From: Nostoc sp. GT001
GTDB lineage: Bacteria > Cyanobacteriota > Cyanobacteriia > Cyanobacteriales > Nostocaceae
DNA: 41,020 bases
Assembly: GCF_030382115.1 (NCBI RefSeq)
Contig: NZ_JAUDRJ010000003.1
Coordinates: 1 to 41,020 of the forward strand
Direction of reading: 5' to 3'
Both the position numbers and the translations under genes were made by a program. This document shows positions 41,012 to 41,020 of the stretch, one piece after another. Position 1 is the stretch's first letter; the number at the start of each line of letters is the position of its first letter. The notes beneath the pieces were generated by a model, which saw only the letters and a program-made list of their open reading frames with translations, did no database searches and was not told the DNA's origin.

Positions 41012-41020
41012 ATCTGTTTA

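Overview
The window looks like chromosomal DNA of a filamentous, heterocyst-forming cyanobacterium (Nostoc/Anabaena group). The evidence is the many copies of the HIP1 octamer GCGATCGC, phase-locked 7- and 8-bp repeat arrays (STRR type), many dispersed palindromic repeats, and cyanobacterial families such as a Cph1-type phytochrome with an Rcp1-type partner, a DUF1400 hydrolase, and a protein with the Mo-nitrogenase C-terminal domain found in diazotrophs.

Layout. 1-1450: an IS4-family insertion sequence whose left end coincides with the window edge. 1.5-8.0 kb: a hairpin cluster, a di-haem peroxidase/MauG-like cytochrome, an EamA exporter, a secreted DUF1400 alpha/beta hydrolase and a ParD/ParE toxin-antitoxin pair. 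8.2-13.2 kb: a light-signalling block made of a phytochrome histidine kinase, an Rcp1-like response regulator and a REC-GAF-histidine kinase. 13.2-21.8 kb: a lipoprotein, truB, an unknown protein, cheR with a membrane partner, a MESH1-like HD protein, a DUF2231 membrane protein, an arginine-rich tandem-repeat protein and two gene remnants. 22.1-28.4 kb: a large unknown protein divergent from a GH38 alpha-mannosidase, then an alpha/beta hydrolase. 28.5-33.4 kb (minus strand): a response regulator, then arsM, a PiT phosphate permease, arsS and an SDR, which together form an arsenosugar locus. 33.5-41.0 kb: the Mo-nitrogenase C-terminal domain protein, a GNAT acetyltransferase, a fused Opp-type double ATPase, a small acidic protein, a SpoU-type RNA methyltransferase, tRNA-Leu(CAG), murA, and a terminal toxin-antitoxin cluster.

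Most interesting points. (1) The arsM-PiT-arsS-SDR arrangement, with the SDR start overlapping the arsS stop, makes the SDR a candidate for a later step of arsenosugar synthesis. (2) The phytochrome has Cys-Cys where Cph1 has Cys-His at the bilin site, and it carries a repeat-derived insert inside its ATPase domain. (3) At least three large genes, and one gene remnant, contain dispersed repeats that keep the reading frame. (4) murA has a good Shine-Dalgarno only in front of an in-frame ATT codon. (5) 19811-19911 contains a 13-bp stem with two G-U pairs that points to a plus-strand RNA. (6) A dispersed element built of 7-bp units recurs with a shared TTTCGATAA-like end. No CRISPR array, prophage or recognised defence island was seen. 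Calls come from reading the sequence and recalling family motifs; no database search was run.
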